DNA from: Dehalococcoidia bacterium
Lineage (GTDB): Bacteria > Chloroflexota > Dehalococcoidia > SAR202 > UBA11138
DNA: 9,670 nucleotides
NCBI GenBank assembly: GCA_012270665.1
Contig: JAAXHY010000244.1
Span: 1-9,670 of the forward strand
Direction: 5' to 3'
Below, in pieces: positions 7,153 through 9,670 of the stretch (position 1 is the first letter of the stretch; the number at the start of each line of letters is the position of its first letter). The translations under genes and the position numbers were made by a program. Under the pieces are notes generated by a model that was not told where the DNA came from, searched no databases, and saw nothing but the letters and a program-made list of their open reading frames with translations.

Positions 7153-8172
7153 CTAGGCTTCAAGCCTCGATTCCAACTCTTCCAACTGCCGGTTCATCTG
7201 TGGAATGAAGTCGGTATCCACCGCCAGTTTCGCCATGCCGATAGCGCGCTCCACTGCGTCCGCGCGCGCCGAACCGTGGCCGACCACACTCACCCCGTTG
7301 ACGCCCAACAGCGGCCCGCCACCCCGCGTCTCCACTACGTTGTTGATACCGTAGAAATCATCCAGCAGGGCATCCAGTTCTGCCTCCGACAGCTTGTCGT
7401 TCAGGCTCTCTCTTAGACGCTCGGTGAGCCTCTGCCCAAGCCCTTCCGTCAACTTCATAACGATATTGCCTACGAATCCGTCGCACACCACCACTTCAGC
7501 CGCTCCCTTCGGCACGTCGTTCGCCTCGATATTCCCTATGAAGTTCAGGCCGCTCCGCTCGAACATCTCGGTCGTCTCGCTCACCTGCCGGTTGCCTTTG
7601 CCCGCCTCCGCGCCCACGCTGAGAAGCGCGACGCGCGGGTTCTCGTGTCCCCAGAACGAGCGAGCGAATACATCCCCAATCGCGCCGAAACTGAGCAGTT
7701 GGAGCGGACGGCAGTCCACGTTCGCGCCGAGGTCCAGGATGCAGGTTTCAGACGCGATCCCGACTACCGGACCACCCAGAGCCGGACGCTCCACACCCTT
7801 GGCGAGTCCCAGAACCACCGCCGCCGCCGCCATAGCCGCGCCCGTGGAACCCATCGTCACGCAGGCGTCCGCCATGCCGCGCCTGACCAAGCCAGTGGAA
7901 ACCAGGATAGACGCCTTGGGCTTCTGTCGCAGCGCCAGGGCGGGCTGCTCCCCCTCGTGTATGGCTCCCTCGCTCGGAATTACGCGGATTGGCAACTTGG
8001 AGGTCTCGTACTGGGCAAGTTCATCTTGCAGAGCTTCAGGATCGCCGACAAGCAATACGAATCCCCGCCCCCCTGACGCGAACTGCACTGCTCCCTTGAC
8101 AATCTCCGAAGGCGCATGGTCTCCTCCCATAGCGTCCACCGCTATTCTCACGATTTCTTTCTCAGAAGCCAC
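7153..8172 (-). CDS. plsX: Phosphate acyltransferase PlsX
   Basis: This 339-residue enzyme converts acyl-ACP and phosphate into acyl-phosphate, the acyl donor used by PlsY to start phospholipid synthesis; it acts peripherally at the inner face of the membrane. The N-terminal signature IAVDAMGGDHAP is at residues 10-21. Family landmarks follow in order: VTMGSTGAAMAAA, LDLGANVDCRP, LLSVGAEAGKGN, NFIGNIEANDV and VVVCDGFVGNIVMKL. Length is close to that of E. coli PlsX. The start is GTG at 8170-8172 on the complementary strand, with GGGAG about 8 nt upstream; the stop is TAG. It follows the MaoC-type dehydratase gene by 21 nt and precedes fabG, forming one lipid-synthesis cluster. There is no membrane segment, as expected. 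Confidence 0.95.
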   Translation of the reverse strand: MASEKEIVRIAVDAMGGDHAPSEIVKGAVQFASGGRGFVLLVGDPEALQDELAQYETSKLPIRVIPSEGAIHEGEQPALALRQKPKASILVSTGLVRRGMADACVTMGSTGAAMAAAAVVLGLAKGVERPALGGPVVGIASETCILDLGANVDCRPLQLLSFGAIGDVFARSFWGHENPRVALLSVGAEAGKGNRQVSETTEMFERSGLNFIGNIEANDVPKGAAEVVVCDGFVGNIVMKLTEGLGQRLTERLRESLNDKLSEAELDALLDDFYGINNVVETRGGGPLLGVNGVSVVGHGSARADAVERAIGMAKLAVDTDFIPQMNRQLEELESRLEA

Positions 8173-8193
8173 TGAGCCTTCTCCCTTCGAGGG

Positions 8194-8607
8194 TTATTTC
8201 GAGCCTGTGGAAAGCCTTACCTCGGCCTGTCCCGCTATTGCCGTTTCACCATCTTCTTTCACAACCGATACCGTACACGAGATTCTGCTGATGCCGTTCG
8301 CCGCGTCAACACGACGGACGCTGCCCTGGGTCGTAATCCGCTGGCCGGGTTTCACGGGCGAACGAAACCTTATCTTCATGCTGCCACTCTCAGGCCAGTT
8401 TCGTCCAAAGGCCGCCGTCATCATCTCCGAAATAGTCGCCGCGACCATCATGCCGTGCGCGATAGTCCCCCCGAACTGCGTGGATGCGGCGAATTCATGA
8501 TCAACGTGTATGGGATTGAAGTCCCCGGATGCGCGCGCGTACTTCTCGATCTGATCCTGCGTGACGACCTTCTCGATAGTTGGGAGCGGATCCCCTTTCC
8601 GCATCAT
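8194..8607 (-). CDS. MaoC-family (R)-hydroxyacyl dehydratase, HadB-like subunit
   Basis: This 137-residue single hot-dog-fold protein (PF01575) carries the hydratase-2 motif SGDFNPIHVDHEFA (27-40), with the catalytic Asp29 and His34, followed by FGGTIAHGM (45-53). The family dehydrates (3R)-hydroxyacyl thioesters to trans-2-enoyl thioesters, or does the reverse. The size and motif resemble mycobacterial HadB, the catalytic half of a heterodimeric dehydratase of type II fatty acid synthesis. The ATG at 8605-8607 overlaps the TGA of the preceding HadA-like gene (ATGA), as expected for subunits made together; a second ATG follows immediately. GAGGTGG lies just upstream. With plsX, fabG and fabL following, a biosynthetic dehydratase is favoured over a beta-oxidation or PHA hydratase, though that alternative is not excluded. 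Confidence 0.85.
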   Translation of the reverse strand: MMRKGDPLPTIEKVVTQDQIEKYARASGDFNPIHVDHEFAASTQFGGTIAHGMMVAATISEMMTAAFGRNWPESGSMKIRFRSPVKPGQRITTQGSVRRVDAANGISRISCTVSVVKEDGETAIAGQAEVRLSTGSK

Positions 8608-9029
8608 CGCCCCACCTCGCGCGGACCTAGATCAGCCGGAATCATAATGGTACTCTTGCCCTTCATGACTTCAGCGTCGTTCTCGCCAATTACCTGGCAA
8701 TCAACAACCAGAAACCGCCAGTCTCCACGCACAGAGTTCTGAGTGAGCGTAGCCACACAGTCCACGGACTGCCCCACTGAGACGGCGCCGGAAAACTGGA
8801 ACTCCTGGCCCACATGGAGCGTACCACCCGGAATCCTCAGGTCCTCTACCACGCCTCTCATACTGAGAGCCGCGACCGCCATCGCAGGAACCAGCTCAGC
8901 GCCGCTGTCATCGAGAATCAGCCTGCTATCATCCTGAACGGCTCTCACATAGTCGAAAACAAGCGCAGAATCCAGGCAATAGCTGTTGCTGGAAACGACC
9001 TGACCGGCTTCCAACTGTCCGTAATCCAT
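8604..9029 (-). CDS. MaoC-like N-terminal (FAS1-like dehydratase) domain protein, HadA-like subunit
   Basis: This protein of about 141 residues resembles the FAS1-like dehydratase N-terminal hot-dog domain (PF13452). Recognisable segments are FDYVRAVQDDSRL (25-37), VPAMAVAALSM (47-57) and GGTLHVGQEFQF (68-79). It lacks the GDxNPxH active site, as expected for the non-catalytic, substrate-binding half of a HadAB-type heterodimer; the catalytic half is encoded next, overlapping by 4 nt. ATG at 9027-9029 is preferred as the start. The alternative TTG at 9057-9059 adds ten residues but has no ribosome-binding site and would fall almost on the predicted transcription start. The ATG itself has only a distant GAGGG, so the start is uncertain. 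It is the first gene of the main - strand lipid transcript. Confidence 0.75.
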   Translation of the reverse strand: MDYGQLEAGQVVSSNSYCLDSALVFDYVRAVQDDSRLILDDSGAELVPAMAVAALSMRGVVEDLRIPGGTLHVGQEFQFSGAVSVGQSVDCVATLTQNSVRGDWRFLVVDCQVIGENDAEVMKGKSTIMIPADLGPREVGR

Positions 9030-9069
9030 AGGGAGTTCGCCCTCAAGGTATAACTGCAAATTCGCAAAG

Positions 9070-9098
9070 ATTATAGTGGGATGGTGCGGTCAAAGCAA
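9070..9098 (-). promoter_or_regulatory. Sigma70-type promoter for the dehydratase-plsX-fabG-fabL operon
   Basis: On the - strand, TTGCTT (9098 to 9093) is followed after 17 nt by a perfect TATAAT (9075 to 9070). Transcription would begin near 9063, about 34 nt before the preferred ATG of the HadA-like gene. The -10 and spacing are excellent and the -35 is moderate. It sits in the 44-nt gap after the unidentified gene at 9104-9469. Confidence 0.6.
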
Positions 9099-9103
9099 AG
9101 GAA

Positions 9104-9469
9104 CTAATCTGCCAGGCTCCTCGCTCCACGCTGCATCTCGGCCTCTTCCAGAAGCGTCTCGAGAATCACGTAGGAAGCGTCCTCTGAGTAGTCCAGCCTG
9201 GCGACCCCCAGAACGCGGTAGAGCACGCCAGTGGATACCCTGGCAATGACCGATTCACCAAGTGGGGGAAGATTCACACCCAACGCCTTAGCGACGAACC
9301 CTCCCGCCAGCATTCCATTCGGAGTAAGAAAGCAGCGGAGGAGTTCCCTGTCCTGGTAGGTGAGAACCAAGCCACGCTCATCCTGGGCGAGAGCCAGACG
9401 CAGATGGGCGCGCGGCGTCTCTATCAACTCATCCGCGTACTCGGTCACGTATGTATGTGTATCCTGCAA
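9104..9469 (-). CDS. Hypothetical protein, 121 residues
   Basis: I do not recognise this family. The protein is 121 residues, soluble-looking, with no signal peptide or membrane helix. It is acidic and alanine/leucine-rich, with alternating hydrophobic stretches (LRLALAQDERGLVLTY; GVLYRVLGVARLDY; ASYVILETLLEEAEM) that suggest an alpha/beta fold. There is one cysteine (in LLRCFLTPNG). The start is TTG at 9467-9469 on the complementary strand, with AGGAG 12 nt upstream; an in-frame TGA just before it prevents extension. A TATAAT at 9499-9494 gives a short leader that fits this start. The stop TAG precedes the promoter of the lipid operon, so it is upstream of that operon and same-strand but need not belong to it. 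A regulatory or accessory role in lipid synthesis is possible only by association. Confidence 0.65.
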   Translation of the reverse strand: MQDTHTYVTEYADELIETPRAHLRLALAQDERGLVLTYQDRELLRCFLTPNGMLAGGFVAKALGVNLPPLGESVIARVSTGVLYRVLGVARLDYSEDASYVILETLLEEAEMQRGARSLAD

Positions 9470-9493
9470 AGTTTCTACTCACTCCTGAAGCCC

Positions 9494-9522
9494 ATTATAG
9501 CCCACACGATACCTAGTCCACA
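9494..9522 (-). promoter_or_regulatory. Candidate promoter for the 121-residue hypothetical gene
   Basis: On the - strand, a perfect TATAAT spans 9499 to 9494. The -35 region 17 nt upstream (9522 to 9517) reads TGTGGA, a poor match. Transcription would start near 9487, placing the AGGAG at 9485-9481 at the very beginning of a leader of about 18 nt before the TTG start. The call rests mainly on the -10 hexamer and its position. Confidence 0.4.
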
Positions 9523-9670
9523 CCAATTCCCTTGCGTCATACAAGGTCTTTGCGGAGTCTTTCACGGTTTCGCCTGATACTTCATTCTATGCTACAATTA
9601 TGCCATGTATTCAGAACATATGTATAAATCATTGTTTATAGCGTAGGCCAAAAGACAGCGAAAGAACTCT
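9500..9670. other. AT-richer intergenic region at the right edge
   Basis: No convincing gene was found here; start codons on the + strand (9600, 9605, 9620) lead to frames of fewer than 15 codons. On the + strand an extended -10 (TG-N-TACAAT, 9590-9598) may fire rightwards toward a gene beyond the window, but no good -35 accompanies it. On the - strand, open frames of 13 and 23 codons enter from the right edge and cannot be told from chance. Base composition is visibly AT-richer from about 9580 onward, as expected of a promoter region. Confidence 0.3.

Noticed and set aside
7394..8500. A 368-codon open frame on the + strand
   Set aside because: It is antisense to plsX and the HadB-like gene, whose products are clearly recognisable. 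Its own translation is rich in Ser, Thr, Pro and Ala with no family features, as is typical of mirror frames in GC-rich genes.
9600..9670. tRNA or small coding gene at the right edge
   Set aside because: No cloverleaf was found, and all + strand frames with a start end within about 15 codons.

Overview
The window is dense, GC-moderate bacterial chromosome with twelve recognisable genes, plus the last 23 codons of another at the left edge. Seven of the twelve appear to start with GTG or TTG. The gene mix is a flavin reductase, a luciferase-like monooxygenase, a CinA-type amidohydrolase, an A-type Fe-S carrier beside a YgfZ/IBA57-type protein, and a FabL/FabG/PlsX/MaoC lipid locus. It would suit a Chloroflexota lineage such as the SAR202/Dehalococcoidia group, which is rich in luciferase-like monooxygenases. 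This placement is inference; the window has no rRNA or marker gene to fix it. No tRNA, CRISPR array, insertion sequence or phage gene was seen.

Left half (1-5564, all + strand): end of an upstream gene; NADPH-dependent FMN reductase; monovalent cation:proton antiporter fused to a C-terminal rhodanese domain; luciferase-like flavin-dependent oxidoreductase; stand-alone CinA/PncC-like protein; ErpA-type Fe-S carrier; terminator-like hairpin; YgfZ/GcvT-like Fe-S maturation protein. The ErpA-YgfZ pair matches the ISCA/IBA57 partnership that builds [4Fe-4S] clusters. The flavin reductase and the monooxygenase could form a loose redox pair.

Right half (9469 down to 5581, all - strand): an unrecognised 121-residue protein with its own promoter; then, from a second promoter, two hot-dog-fold proteins resembling mycobacterial HadA and HadB, PlsX, FabG (beta-ketoacyl-ACP reductase) and FabL (enoyl-ACP reductase). 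FabG, the HadAB-like dehydratase and FabL would perform the three successive steps after condensation in type II fatty acid synthesis, and PlsX would divert acyl-ACP into phospholipid. Two gene pairs overlap by ATGA, implying translational coupling. The + and - gene sets converge at 5565-5580. The right edge (9500-9670) is AT-richer and non-coding as far as can be seen.

The most interesting signal is at 2252-2254. An in-frame TGA falls exactly where the catalytic cysteine of the rhodanese domain should be. The same frame continues for 53 more codons with textbook rhodanese sequence to a TAA at 2414-2416. At least four other complete genes here end in TGA, so TGA is a normal stop in this genome. 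Together with a hairpin of bacterial-SECIS-like geometry 22 nt downstream, this points to a selenocysteine-containing rhodanese fused to an ion antiporter. A nonsense mutation or a base error remains the main alternative.
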